Source of the DNA: Hydrogenoanaerobacterium saccharovorans
GTDB lineage: Bacteria; Bacillota; Clostridia; Oscillospirales; Ruminococcaceae
DNA: 64,000 nt
Assembly: GCF_003814745.1 (NCBI RefSeq)
Contig: NZ_RKRD01000001.1
Coordinates: 992,001 to 1,056,000 of the forward strand
Reading direction: 5' to 3'
A model generated the notes under the pieces. That model did no database searches and was not told the DNA's origin. It worked only from the letters and a program-made list of their open reading frames with translations. Below, piece after piece: positions 7,779-16,787 of this stretch; the first letter of the stretch is position 1, and every line of letters begins with the position of its first letter. Position numbers and translations under genes: made by a program.

Positions 7779-8321
7779 TTGCTGAAAGAAAAAACTGAAA
7801 TTATGGACGCGAACGCCATGCGGCGGGCAATTACCAGAATTTCATTTGAAATTATTGAAAAAAACAAAGGACTACAGGATATCTGCATTATCGGAATTTT
7901 ATCGCGGGGTGCCATTATTGCCAAACGGCTGGCGAAACGCATTGCCGAACTAGAAGAAGTGCAAGTTCCGGTTGGTTATCTCGATATTACCCCCTACCGC
8001 GACGACAAGCGCCGAAGCACGAAAGATCATTCAGAAATTGCCTTTGATGTTACCGGCAAAAAAGTGGTACTTGTGGATGATGTTATTTACACGGGGCGCA
8101 GTGTACGCGCTGCGATTGACGGGCTGATGGCTCGCGGAAGGCCCGAAAAAATACAGCTTGCCTCGCTGGTAGATAGGGGACATCGAGAGTTACCCATCCG
8201 TGCAGACTTTATTGGCAAAAATCTTCCTACCTCAGCGGAAGAAAAGGTTAAAGTTTTTGTGGACGAACAAGACGGCATTGACCGTGTAGTGATTTTATGC
8301 GAGGAGGAGAAGCAATGCTGA
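7779..8321 (+). CDS. pyrR: PyrR, pyrimidine attenuation protein / uracil phosphoribosyltransferase
   Basis: RNA-binding regulator of the operon, related to phosphoribosyltransferases and often with weak uracil phosphoribosyltransferase activity. TTG 7779 lies seven bases after AAGGAGG (7765-7771); 180 residues, the usual size. The PRPP-binding loop VVLVDDVIYTGRSVRAA and the N-terminal ISRGAIIAKRLA-type strand-helix are present. Its own leader carries the binding site (7614-7627), so it is autoregulated. The stop overlaps the pyrC start by seven bases, implying coupled translation. A separate, dedicated uracil phosphoribosyltransferase (upp) is encoded at 33552, so a mainly regulatory role is likely for this one. 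Confidence 0.95.
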   Translation: MLKEKTEIMDANAMRRAITRISFEIIEKNKGLQDICIIGILSRGAIIAKRLAKRIAELEEVQVPVGYLDITPYRDDKRRSTKDHSEIAFDVTGKKVVLVDDVIYTGRSVRAAIDGLMARGRPEKIQLASLVDRGHRELPIRADFIGKNLPTSAEEKVKVFVDEQDGIDRVVILCEEEKQC

Positions 8322-9589
8322 TTCAAAATGCCAGAGTAATCGACCCTGCAAACGGAATTGACGGCATTATGGATATTCTCATTCGTGGCAGTAAAATTGC
8401 CGCAATCGGTAAAGATTTACCTGACACCGGCAGCGAGTGTATCAATGCACAGGGGCTTGTGGCTTGCCCAGGGCTGATTGATATGCACGTTCATTTGCGT
8501 GCCCCTGGTTTTACCTACAAAGAAGATATTGCGAGCGGTTGTGCCGCGGCAGCAGCGGGCGGCTTTACCGCGGTTGCTTGTATGCCCAACACCAAACCGG
8601 TTGCAGACAGCCCCGAAGTGCTGCATTATATCCAAGAGCAAGCAGAAAAAGCCTGTTGCAAGGTTTACCCCGTAGCGGCTATCACGCAAGGGGAACAGGG
8701 TAAGCAGCTTACCGATTTTGCTGTGCTCAAAGCGGCGGGTGCCGTTGCAGTAAGCGATGACGGTAAACCGGTTGAGCAAGATGACCTAATGAAGCAGGCA
8801 CTTGTGCAAGGGGCACAAAATCAACTGTTGATCATCAGCCATTGTGAAGATTTAAAAATCATCGATGGCGGAATAATCAACAAAGGGATTATCTCTGAAG
8901 AACTCGGCGTAAAAGGCATGGATCGGCTTAGCGAAGACAGCATTACAAAGCGCGAGTGTCTGCTGGCAGAAGAAACCGGAGGGCGTATCCACATCGCGCA
9001 TGTTTCTACCAAAGGCTCGGTTGAAATTATCAGGCAGGCAAAGGCACGCGGTGTGCGTGTTACTGCCGAGACAGCACCCCACTATTTTATGATGACCGAT
9101 CAGTTTTTACGAAACCGCAATGCGAATTTTCGTATGAACCCGCCTCTGCGCGAACAAGAGGATGTTGATGCGGTGCTTGCAGGTGTGCAGGATGGCACGC
9201 TCGATTGCATCGTTACCGACCACGCGCCGCATTCGCCCCAAGAAAAGGCGGATTTTTTACAAGCACCCAATGGCATTGTTGGTTTGGAAACCTCGCTTGC
9301 GGCGTCGATTACTGAGCTTTACCATAAACAGGGTATGCCGCTTAGCGAGATTGTGCGCAAAATGTCGCTGAATCCTGCCGAAATTTTGGGGATAGAGGGT
9401 GGAACGCTCAGCATTGGTAAGCCTGCCGATATCACGCTGTTCCACCCCGATGAAGCTTGGACAGTAGATGCGTCGTGTTTTAAGAGCAAATCACGCAATA
9501 CTCCGTTTGACGGGCAGAAGCTGATTGGCAAAGTGAAATACACCATCTTAAGCGGAAAAGTTACCTATAAAGACGAGCGAAAAGCTTAA
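8315..9589 (+). CDS. pyrC: Dihydroorotase
   Basis: Closes carbamoyl-aspartate to dihydroorotate, the third step of UMP synthesis. Start ATG 8315 follows AGGAGG (8302-8307); an upstream in-frame methionine at 8297 precedes this ribosome site and is rejected. There are 424 residues, a type I (long) dihydroorotase. The metal motif DMHVHLRAPG gives H58 and H60; further conserved features are SDDGKPV, the His in ISHCED, the TAETAPHYF stretch and the catalytic-Asp motif TDHAPHS. It is the second gene of the operon. No aspartate carbamoyltransferase (pyrB) or dihydroorotate dehydrogenase is in this operon; they must lie elsewhere. Confidence 0.95.
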   Translation: MLIQNARVIDPANGIDGIMDILIRGSKIAAIGKDLPDTGSECINAQGLVACPGLIDMHVHLRAPGFTYKEDIASGCAAAAAGGFTAVACMPNTKPVADSPEVLHYIQEQAEKACCKVYPVAAITQGEQGKQLTDFAVLKAAGAVAVSDDGKPVEQDDLMKQALVQGAQNQLLIISHCEDLKIIDGGIINKGIISEELGVKGMDRLSEDSITKRECLLAEETGGRIHIAHVSTKGSVEIIRQAKARGVRVTAETAPHYFMMTDQFLRNRNANFRMNPPLREQEDVDAVLAGVQDGTLDCIVTDHAPHSPQEKADFLQAPNGIVGLETSLAASITELYHKQGMPLSEIVRKMSLNPAEILGIEGGTLSIGKPADITLFHPDEAWTVDASCFKSKSRNTPFDGQKLIGKVKYTILSGKVTYKDERKA

Positions 9590-9642
9590 ACCATTCATGA
9601 TGAATTCAAAAGTATAAAACAAGCAGAGAAGAGGAGAAAACC

Positions 9643-10575
9643 ATGTCATTTGACAGACTGATTCACAAAATTGTCGAAACCCAAAACCCCACCGTGGCGG
9701 GGCTGGACCCAAAACTGGAATATATTCCTAACTATATCCTTGAGAAAAATTTTAAAGAATACGGCTGCAACTTACGCGGTGCATCTCGTGCCATTTTAGA
9801 GTACAACGAGGCATTGATTGATGCCCTTTGCGATATTGTGCCCGCTGTAAAACCGCAGTGTGCTTATTACGAAATGTTCAGCTACTATGGGATGAAAACG
9901 TTATGTAAAACCATCGAATATACGAAAAGTAAAGGGATGTACGTCATCATCGACGGTAAGCGCAACGATATCGGTACTACCATGGAGGCATATGCCGTTG
10001 CTCATCTCGGGGCAACCAAAGTGTTAGATGATGAGATGGAGGCATTTGGCGGTGACGCGCTTACGGTGAACGGTTATCTGGGAACCGATGGGATTGCTCC
10101 GCTCATCCCTTACTGCAATGAGCGTGATAAAGGTATCTTTGTACTGTGCAAAACCTCAAACAAGTCGTCGGGTGAACTGCAGGATAAGCTGGTAGACGGC
10201 AAACCTGTATACCGCATTATGGGTGATATGTGTGAAAATTGGGGCAAAGCAGCAATGGGCAGCTTGGGTTACTCTGCAGTGGGTGCTGTAGTAGGTGCAA
10301 CCTACCCCGAGCAGCTTGCTGAATTACGCTCTGCAATGCCGCACACGTTCTTTTTGGTACCGGGTTATGGTGCACAGGGCGGCGGTGCAAAAGATGTTAT
10401 GGGAGCATTCGATGCAAAAGGGCTCGGTGCGATTGTCAACTCCTCTCGCGGTATCCTCTGCGCTTGGCAAAAAGAGGGCTGTGATGAACGTGACTTTGCA
10501 CAGGCAGCACGCCGCGAAGCACTGCGTATGAAGCAAGACATTACTCAGCATTTTGAAAACGGCATTCATTTATAA
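9643..10575 (+). CDS. pyrF: Orotidine 5'-phosphate decarboxylase (group 2, long form)
   Basis: Converts OMP to UMP, the last step of the pathway. Start ATG 9643 has the ribosome site GAGGAG ten bases upstream; 310 residues, typical of the longer type 2 family rather than the ~240-residue form. The catalytic Asp-Lys cluster is seen in VIIDGKRNDIGTT, and the substrate-binding region GIFVLCKTSNKSSGELQ and the phosphate loop FLVPGYGAQGG are present. It follows pyrC by 53 bases within the same operon. Confidence 0.95.
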   Translation: MSFDRLIHKIVETQNPTVAGLDPKLEYIPNYILEKNFKEYGCNLRGASRAILEYNEALIDALCDIVPAVKPQCAYYEMFSYYGMKTLCKTIEYTKSKGMYVIIDGKRNDIGTTMEAYAVAHLGATKVLDDEMEAFGGDALTVNGYLGTDGIAPLIPYCNERDKGIFVLCKTSNKSSGELQDKLVDGKPVYRIMGDMCENWGKAAMGSLGYSAVGAVVGATYPEQLAELRSAMPHTFFLVPGYGAQGGGAKDVMGAFDAKGLGAIVNSSRGILCAWQKEGCDERDFAQAARREALRMKQDITQHFENGIHL

Positions 10576-10693
10576 AATAGTAAAATACTTTGCTGTATGG
10601 CAAAGCGTAATAGGCGGGGATATTCACTTACCCGCGACAATCCCTTTGTAATACGGGGTTGCGGCAAAAGCCGCTGGAAAAAGGAGAGAAGAT

Positions 10694-11803
10694 ATGTCAA
10701 ACATTCAACAATCGAAACAAGCAACACTTCTGCTGGAGGATGGAACTATTTTTAAAGGCAAATCCTTCGGTGCTCAAGGCAGCGCAATCGGTGAGGTGGT
10801 GTTCACAACCGGTGCAGTCGGCTTTCAAGAGACCATTACCGACCCTAGCTACTGCGGGCAAATTATCACACAAACCTTTCCTCTTACAGGCAATTACGGT
10901 ATTAACAGCGAAGATTGCGAATCCGCCAAATCGTATGCGGCGGGTTACATTGCACGCGAATGGTGCAGTGAGCCATCAAACTTTCGCAGCGAACAAACAA
11001 TCGATGCATTTTTAAAAGAACAAGGTATTATCGGTATTTGCGATATTGATACCCGCTCTCTTACCATTCATCTGCGCGAAAACGGTACAATGAACGGTAT
11101 GATTACCACCGATATAATTACCGACAAATCGGCTTTGCTCCATAAACTAAAAGCCTATAAGCTTACAGATACTGTAGAGACCGTTTCAGTAAAGCAGAAC
11201 ACCCTATATCACGCTGAAAAAAGCTGTAAGGGTACAGTTGCTCTTTACGATTTTGGATGTAAACAAAGTATTATCAATGGCATTACCGCGCAGGGTTACG
11301 ACGTTGTGGCAATGCCTTACCATACCCCACTTACCGGCGCAATGCGCCTAAACCCCAACGGCATTGTACTGGCAGGCGGCCCCGGCAGCCCCGATGATTA
11401 CAAGGATATGATTGATAACATTAAACCCTTGCTAAAAGGAGATTTGCCTGTGATGGGTGTTGGGTTGGGTCATCAGCTGCTCGCCTGCGCTGCGGGCGGT
11501 AAAGTTACCAAGATGAAGCATGGTCATCGTGGCGGCAACCAGCCGGTGATAGATATTAGGCTCAATAAAACTTTTGTCACAGCACAAAACCATAGCTACA
11601 CGGTAGAATGCGCTTCGCTCAGCGAAAATGTATGCGAAGTGTTCTGCCATAACATCAACGATAAAACTTGCGAAGGCATCCTCTACAAAAACGCCCCTGC
11701 ATTTTCCATCCAGTTCCATCCCGAAGCATTTACCGGAACCGGAGATACACACTACTATCTAAACGAATTTGTAAACATGATGAATGCAAGGGGGATAAAA
11801 TAA
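10694..11803 (+). CDS. carA: Carbamoyl-phosphate synthase small subunit with the glutaminase cysteine replaced by glycine
   Basis: The small subunit normally hydrolyses glutamine and channels ammonia to CarB. Start ATG 10694 follows AAGGAGAG; 369 residues, near normal. The N-terminal CPSase_sm domain (TTGAVGFQETITDPSYCGQII) and C-terminal class I amidotransferase domain are intact in length. In normal CarA the nucleophile elbow reads G-I-C-L-G-H-Q (Cys269 in E. coli); here it is GVGLGHQ, with codon GGG at 11462-11464 giving Gly257. The triad His and Glu are kept in QFHPEAF. So glutaminase activity should be lost, and the synthase may use free ammonia, as vertebrate CPS1 does. The gene is otherwise undamaged. 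The stop overlaps the carB ATG by one base. Confidence 0.93.
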   Translation: MSNIQQSKQATLLLEDGTIFKGKSFGAQGSAIGEVVFTTGAVGFQETITDPSYCGQIITQTFPLTGNYGINSEDCESAKSYAAGYIAREWCSEPSNFRSEQTIDAFLKEQGIIGICDIDTRSLTIHLRENGTMNGMITTDIITDKSALLHKLKAYKLTDTVETVSVKQNTLYHAEKSCKGTVALYDFGCKQSIINGITAQGYDVVAMPYHTPLTGAMRLNPNGIVLAGGPGSPDDYKDMIDNIKPLLKGDLPVMGVGLGHQLLACAAGGKVTKMKHGHRGGNQPVIDIRLNKTFVTAQNHSYTVECASLSENVCEVFCHNINDKTCEGILYKNAPAFSIQFHPEAFTGTGDTHYYLNEFVNMMNARGIK

Positions 11804-14800
11804 TGGCATTGCGCAGTGATATAAAAAAAGTTCTTGTAATTGGTTCCGGCCCTATCATTATTGGGCAGGCGGCAGAATTTGATTATGCGGGTACACAGGC
11901 ATGCCGTGCGCTCAAAGAAGAGGGCTTGGAGGTTGTACTTATCAACTCGAACCCCGCTACGATAATGACCGATAAAGCAATGGCAGATAAAATTTACATC
12001 GAGCCCCTCACATTAGATGTTGTGAAGCGCATTATAGAAATTGAACGCCCCGACAGCGTACTTTCCACCCTTGGCGGGCAAACAGGGCTTACTCTTTCGA
12101 TGCAGCTTGCAAAAGAGGGCTTTCTCGCTGCAAACGGTGTAAAACTGTTGGGTGCCAACCCCGAAACGATTGACAAGGCGGAAGATCGCCAACTCTTTAA
12201 AGATACTATGGAGAGCATCGGTGAACCATGTATTCCTTCTAAAGTAGTGGATAACCTCAAGGATGCACAGGAATTTGCCAATGTGATAGATTACCCTGTG
12301 ATTGTGCGCCCTGCTTTTACGATGGGCGGTACGGGCGGCGGTATTGCTAAGGATGCAACGGAATTGAGTGAAATTGCCAAAAACGGGTTGCGTTTGTCGC
12401 CTATTACACAAATTTTGGTAGAAAAATGCATCTCCGGTTGGAAAGAGATTGAGTTTGAGGTGATTCGTGACCGAAACGGCAACTGCATCACCGTTTGTTC
12501 GATGGAAAATGTTGACCCCGTCGGTGTACATACCGGTGACAGTATTGTGGTAGCGCCCGCCGTTACACTATCCAACCACGAATATCAAATGCTGCGCACA
12601 GCGGCTTTAAATATGGTAAATGCGCTGGGTGTGGAGGGCGGCTGCAACTGTCAATTTGCGCTGCATCCCACCAGCTTTGAATATGCGGTAATTGAGGTAA
12701 ACCCCCGTGTGTCGCGTTCTTCTGCGCTTGCCTCAAAAGCTACCGGTTACCCCATTGCAAAGGTGGCAACAAAAATTGCCATAGGCTATACGCTCGATGA
12801 AATCATCAATGCCGTTACGGGCAATACTTATGCTTGTTTTGAGCCTGCCATCGACTATATTGTTGTAAAGTTCCCCAAATGGCCGTTTGATAAGTTTGTG
12901 TATGCAAAACGTACATTAGGTACTCAAATGAAGGCAACGGGTGAGGTTATGAGCATTGGCACCAGTTTTGAGCAGGCAATGCTCAAGGCAGTTCGCTCTA
13001 TTGAACTGGGTGTGGATACGATGAACATGCCAAAACTCAAAGCGTTTTCTACCGACGAAATTGCCGCCAAGCTGCATGACTGCAACGATGAACGAATTTT
13101 TGTGGTGTACGAGGCGCTCAAACGCGGCATCACACCGCAGCATATTCACGAAGTCACTATGATTGATCTGTGGTTTTTGTATAAATTCGCACACCTCTGC
13201 GAGTTGGAAAGCTGGATTTCTGAAGGTGAGCTTACAAAAGAAAAATACATTACGGTTAAAAAATACGGTTTTCTCGATTCTACCATCGAAAAGCTGTCTG
13301 GGCAGAAGATTCAGCATCACAGGGCGGCGTCTTATAAAATGGTGGATACCTGCGCTGCCGAATTTGCCGCGCAAACCCCTTACTTCTACTCTACCTTTGA
13401 TGATGCCAATGAGGCAAAAGAACATATCGAACAAAACAAAACAGGTAAAAAGAAAATTATCGTATTCGGCTCAGGTCCTATCCGTATAGGGCAGGGGATA
13501 GAGTTCGACTATTGTTCGGTGCACTGCGTCTGGGCGCTCAAAGAGGCGGGCTGTGAGGCAATTATAGCAAATAACAATCCCGAAACCGTCTCTACCGATT
13601 TTGATACCGCCGACCGCCTTTACTTCGACCCGCTAACTCCCGAGGATGTGGATTCTATCATTGAAACCGAACAGCCCGATGCGGTTGTGGTGCAGTTCGG
13701 CGGGCAAACTGCCATCAAGCTTACCAAATATCTCTCGAAAAAGGGCGTTAAGATTTTAGGTACCAGTGCGGATAGCATCGACGCGGCAGAGGATAGAGAG
13801 CGTTTTGACGAATTGCTTGAAAGATGTGGGATTCCTCGCCCTGCAGGGCACACCGTATTTACTTCGGAAGATGCGGTTGCCGCTGCAAACGACCTTGGTT
13901 ACCCTGTTTTGCTGCGCCCCTCCTACGTACTGGGCGGGCAAAATATGATTATAGCGCACAGCGACGCGGATGTAGTCGAATATATGGGCATTATCTTAAC
14001 ACAGCATATAGATAACCCCGTGTTGATCGATAAATATATGATGGGTACCGAGGTGGAGGTAGATGCCATCTGTGACGGAACCGATTACCTCATCCCCGGC
14101 ATTATGGAGCACATTGAGCGTGCGGGTGTACACTCGGGCGATTCCATTTCGGTTTATCCTGCAAGAACGCTGTCAGAACGTATCCGCAAAACCATCATTG
14201 AGTTTACGGGCAGGCTTGCAAAAGAGCTAGAAGTCATTGGGCTGGTCAATATCCAGTATGTTGTGTACAACGATATGGTGTATGTGATTGAGGTGAACCC
14301 GCGTTCGTCACGTACGGTACCGTATATCAGCAAGGTGACGGGGGTACCGATGGTAGACCTTGCAACTAAGATTATGTTGGGTGCGCGGCTGAAAGATTTA
14401 GGTTACGGTACAGGCTTGTTCCCCGAGGGCGAATACGTTGCGGTTAAGGTGCCTGTATTCAGTTTTGAAAAACTGAACGACCTTGACACTCAACTCGGCC
14501 CCGAGATGAAATCGACAGGAGAGGTATTGGGCATTGCCAAAACCTTTGAAGAAGCACTGCTGAAAGGTATGGTAGCCGCGGGTTATAAAATGAAGCACAG
14601 CGGTGGCGTACTGCTTTCTGTACGCAGAAGCGACCAGCAGGAGGTTGTTGCAATCGCCGAAAAATTTGAGCGAATGGGCTTTACCCTTTATGCAACCCCA
14701 GGCACAGCGCTGAACCTAAACCAGCATATGGTTGCCACCAATTCGGTACGCAAGCTTGACGAAGGCAAACCCGACATTATAGACCTGATTGAAAGCGGCA

Positions 14801-14994
14801 AAATTGATTATGTTATTTCTACCTCGGCAAAAGGGCGCGACCCGCACCGCCACTCGGTGCAGATTCGCCGCAAAACGGTAGAGCGTTCTATCTGCTGCTT
14901 TACTTCGCTTGATACCGCCAACGCAATGGCAGATTGCTTGGCAACAGGCAAAGGCACAGGCGATATGCATTTTATTGATATTACAAAGATTTAA
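11803..14994 (+). CDS. carB: Carbamoyl-phosphate synthase large subunit
   Basis: Makes carbamoyl phosphate from bicarbonate, ammonia and two ATP. Start ATG 11803 overlaps the carA stop (TAATG) by one base; a longer open frame from 11668 merely overlaps carA and is rejected. 1063 residues, normal length. The duplicated ATP-grasp architecture is plain: GSGPIIIGQAAEFDYAG near the N terminus and GSGPIRIGQGIEFDYCS near residue 550 begin the two halves. Each half has VIEVNPR-type metal motifs, and a C-terminal MGS-like allosteric domain begins near residue 930. Nothing looks damaged, which supports a working synthase despite the altered small subunit. It ends the pyr operon at a strong terminator. 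Confidence 0.96.
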   Translation: MALRSDIKKVLVIGSGPIIIGQAAEFDYAGTQACRALKEEGLEVVLINSNPATIMTDKAMADKIYIEPLTLDVVKRIIEIERPDSVLSTLGGQTGLTLSMQLAKEGFLAANGVKLLGANPETIDKAEDRQLFKDTMESIGEPCIPSKVVDNLKDAQEFANVIDYPVIVRPAFTMGGTGGGIAKDATELSEIAKNGLRLSPITQILVEKCISGWKEIEFEVIRDRNGNCITVCSMENVDPVGVHTGDSIVVAPAVTLSNHEYQMLRTAALNMVNALGVEGGCNCQFALHPTSFEYAVIEVNPRVSRSSALASKATGYPIAKVATKIAIGYTLDEIINAVTGNTYACFEPAIDYIVVKFPKWPFDKFVYAKRTLGTQMKATGEVMSIGTSFEQAMLKAVRSIELGVDTMNMPKLKAFSTDEIAAKLHDCNDERIFVVYEALKRGITPQHIHEVTMIDLWFLYKFAHLCELESWISEGELTKEKYITVKKYGFLDSTIEKLSGQKIQHHRAASYKMVDTCAAEFAAQTPYFYSTFDDANEAKEHIEQNKTGKKKIIVFGSGPIRIGQGIEFDYCSVHCVWALKEAGCEAIIANNNPETVSTDFDTADRLYFDPLTPEDVDSIIETEQPDAVVVQFGGQTAIKLTKYLSKKGVKILGTSADSIDAAEDRERFDELLERCGIPRPAGHTVFTSEDAVAAANDLGYPVLLRPSYVLGGQNMIIAHSDADVVEYMGIILTQHIDNPVLIDKYMMGTEVEVDAICDGTDYLIPGIMEHIERAGVHSGDSISVYPARTLSERIRKTIIEFTGRLAKELEVIGLVNIQYVVYNDMVYVIEVNPRSSRTVPYISKVTGVPMVDLATKIMLGARLKDLGYGTGLFPEGEYVAVKVPVFSFEKLNDLDTQLGPEMKSTGEVLGIAKTFEEALLKGMVAAGYKMKHSGGVLLSVRRSDQQEVVAIAEKFERMGFTLYATPGTALNLNQHMVATNSVRKLDEGKPDIIDLIESGKIDYVISTSAKGRDPHRHSVQIRRKTVERSICCFTSLDTANAMADCLATGKGTGDMHFIDITKI

Positions 14995-15004
14995 GTTGAT
15001 TACA

Positions 15005-15043
15005 CAAAAAAGCAGGTATCGGTTTAACCGATACCTGCTTTTT
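15005..15043. terminator. Bidirectional terminator between carB and the amino-acid ABC operon
   Basis: AGCAGGTATCGGTT pairs perfectly with AACCGATACCTGCT, flanked by A and T runs, so it serves both converging operons. Confidence 0.93.
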
Positions 15044-15090
15044 CTGTATGCTCTCTCAGTTTATGAGGGCAGTTTATCTTTTACTCTCGA

Positions 15091-15837
15091 TTACCCACGC
15101 ATAAACCGTGAAAGAAACTCGCGAGTAAGTGCATTTTGGGGGTTGTTAAACAGCATCTCCGGGGCGCCCTCCTCGGCAATTATGCCATCCGCCATAAACA
15201 CAACATGTGACGATACATCGCGTGCAAATGCCATTTCGTGCGTAACAATAATCATGGTCAGCCCCTCTTTGGCAAGGTCGCGCATAACCTCCAGTACTTC
15301 GCCTACCATCTGTGGGTCAAGCGCTGAGGTAGGCTCATCAAACAGCAGCACTTCGGGCTCCATAGCAAGTGCACGTGCTATGGCAACACGTTGTTTCTGC
15401 CCGCCCGAAATCTGGTGCGGCTTAGCATTGATATACGGCGCCATCCCCACTTTGGTGAGGTATTTTAGAGCAAGTTGTTCAGCGGCATTTTTATCTTTTT
15501 TTAGCACACGCATGGTGCCTATCATGCAATTTTGTAATACGGTCATGTTGTTAAACAGGTTGAATTGCTGGAACACCATCCCAACCTTGGCACGATAGGC
15601 AGACACCTTAACACCTTTGTTGAGAATGTTTTTTCCGTGATACAAAACCTCGCCCGAGGTTGGAGTTTCAAGCATATTGATGCAGCGCAGCATAGTGGAT
15701 TTACCCGAACCGGATGCGCCGATAATACAAATAACATCGCCGTGGTTTGTCTGAAAACTGATATCGCGCAGTACTTCGTTGGTGCCAAAGCGCTTGTTCA
15801 AATGGCGAAGCTCAATAACAGGATTGTTCTGTTCCAT
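15091..15837 (-). CDS. Polar amino-acid ABC transporter ATPase
   Basis: ATPase of a PAAT-type uptake system, 248 residues. The start is ATG 15837-15835, preceded by AGGAGG; a longer frame from 15876 overlaps the permease and is rejected. Walker A GASGSGKST, signature ISGGQKQRVAIARAL, Walker B EVLLFDEPTSALDP and the H-loop VTHEMAFA are all intact. The TAATG junction shows that it is translated with the permease. It is the last gene of a binding protein, permease and ATPase operon. Family members of this type import glutamine, cystine, histidine or arginine; the substrate cannot be fixed from sequence. Confidence 0.95.
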   Translation of the reverse strand: MEQNNPVIELRHLNKRFGTNEVLRDISFQTNHGDVICIIGASGSGKSTMLRCINMLETPTSGEVLYHGKNILNKGVKVSAYRAKVGMVFQQFNLFNNMTVLQNCMIGTMRVLKKDKNAAEQLALKYLTKVGMAPYINAKPHQISGGQKQRVAIARALAMEPEVLLFDEPTSALDPQMVGEVLEVMRDLAKEGLTMIIVTHEMAFARDVSSHVVFMADGIIAEEGAPEMLFNNPQNALTREFLSRFMRG

Positions 15838-16631
15838 TAGAATTTCCTCCTTGGCTTGATAGGTACATGCCCGCATGGGTCAATCAAATGGTCGGTAGGC
15901 ACCAAATCATAATAATCACTGCCGTCAATCTTTTTCTCCATCCAGCGCAGGATGCGTGAACAGGCAAATGTCATAATAAAGTAAATAACACAAATAATAA
16001 AGAATACTTCAAAGTAGCGGTAATAAACGCCGGCAGCCGATTTGCCGGTGAAAAACAGCTCTGTTACAGAAATAACACTCAGCACCGAGGTATCCTTGAT
16101 ATTAATAATAAGGTTATTGCCGATTTGCGGCAATATGTTGCGCATTGCCTGCGGCAGAACAACATAGGTCATTGTTTGAAAATGCGTCATGCCAATCGAC
16201 TTTGCGCCCTCTGTTTGTCCCACATCAATTGATGAGATGCCGCCGCGTACGGTTTCTGCCATATAAGCGCCGGTGTTGATAGAAACAATAAAAAAACCGG
16301 CAAACATCGGTGTCATATCAATTTGGAACAATGCCATAGAGCCGTAGTAGATAACCATTGCCTGAACAATCATAGGGGTGCCGCGAAATACTTCGACATA
16401 TGCGGTGAGCACAGCGCGAATAATTTTGTATAGTACTTTGAGTATGGGGTTGGTTTTGCTGTCGACGGGTATTGTTTGAACAATACCTACCAATAACCCG
16501 ATGATACAGCCGATGAGTGTGCCTACAAGAGCGAGCAAAAGTGTAACCCCTGCACCCTTCAAAAGCTGCGGCCAATATTCATTGAAAAAGAACCACACCC
16601 ATCCAAAAAAACTTTGGTCTGCGGTTGCCAT
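15837..16631 (-). CDS. Polar amino-acid ABC transporter permease
   Basis: Inner-membrane permease, 264 residues from ATG 16631 (minus), eight bases after GGAG; the GTG nine bases upstream overlaps that ribosome site. It shows the HisM/GlnP pattern: an N-terminal membrane helix around LLKGAGVTLLLALVGTLIG, a cytoplasmic coupling segment and the EAA-like motif GQTEGAKSIGMTHFQTM contacting the ATPase. About five membrane segments are expected. The polypeptide ends in a basic, hydrophilic tail. Stop and ATPase start share one base. Confidence 0.93.
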   Translation of the reverse strand: MATADQSFFGWVWFFFNEYWPQLLKGAGVTLLLALVGTLIGCIIGLLVGIVQTIPVDSKTNPILKVLYKIIRAVLTAYVEVFRGTPMIVQAMVIYYGSMALFQIDMTPMFAGFFIVSINTGAYMAETVRGGISSIDVGQTEGAKSIGMTHFQTMTYVVLPQAMRNILPQIGNNLIINIKDTSVLSVISVTELFFTGKSAAGVYYRYFEVFFIICVIYFIMTFACSRILRWMEKKIDGSDYYDLVPTDHLIDPCGHVPIKPRRKF

Positions 16632-16727
16632 AGCATTCACTCCAATATGTAGAATTTAATGGTAGTATAGCATTTTTTACACAGCAGAGATAGTTAATAA
16701 TGTGTTAAGGAATGCTAAATCGCGAAA

Positions 16728-16755
16728 ATAGGGGTTCAATATTTTGAACCCCTAT
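16728..16755 (-). terminator. Intergenic hairpin between binding protein and permease genes
   Basis: ATAGGGGTTCAA and TTGAACCCCTAT form a perfect 12-bp stem with a four-base loop. On the minus strand it is followed by TTTTCG only, so partial termination or mRNA protection is likelier than a full stop. This is usual where the binding protein is made in excess over the membrane parts. Confidence 0.65.
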
Positions 16756-16787
16756 CTAATGCCAAACTGTGTAGATTTTAAAAACTG

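Noticed and set aside
11668..11802. N-terminal extension of carB
   Set aside because: It overlaps carA in another frame; the ATG at 11803 in a TAATG junction gives the normal length.
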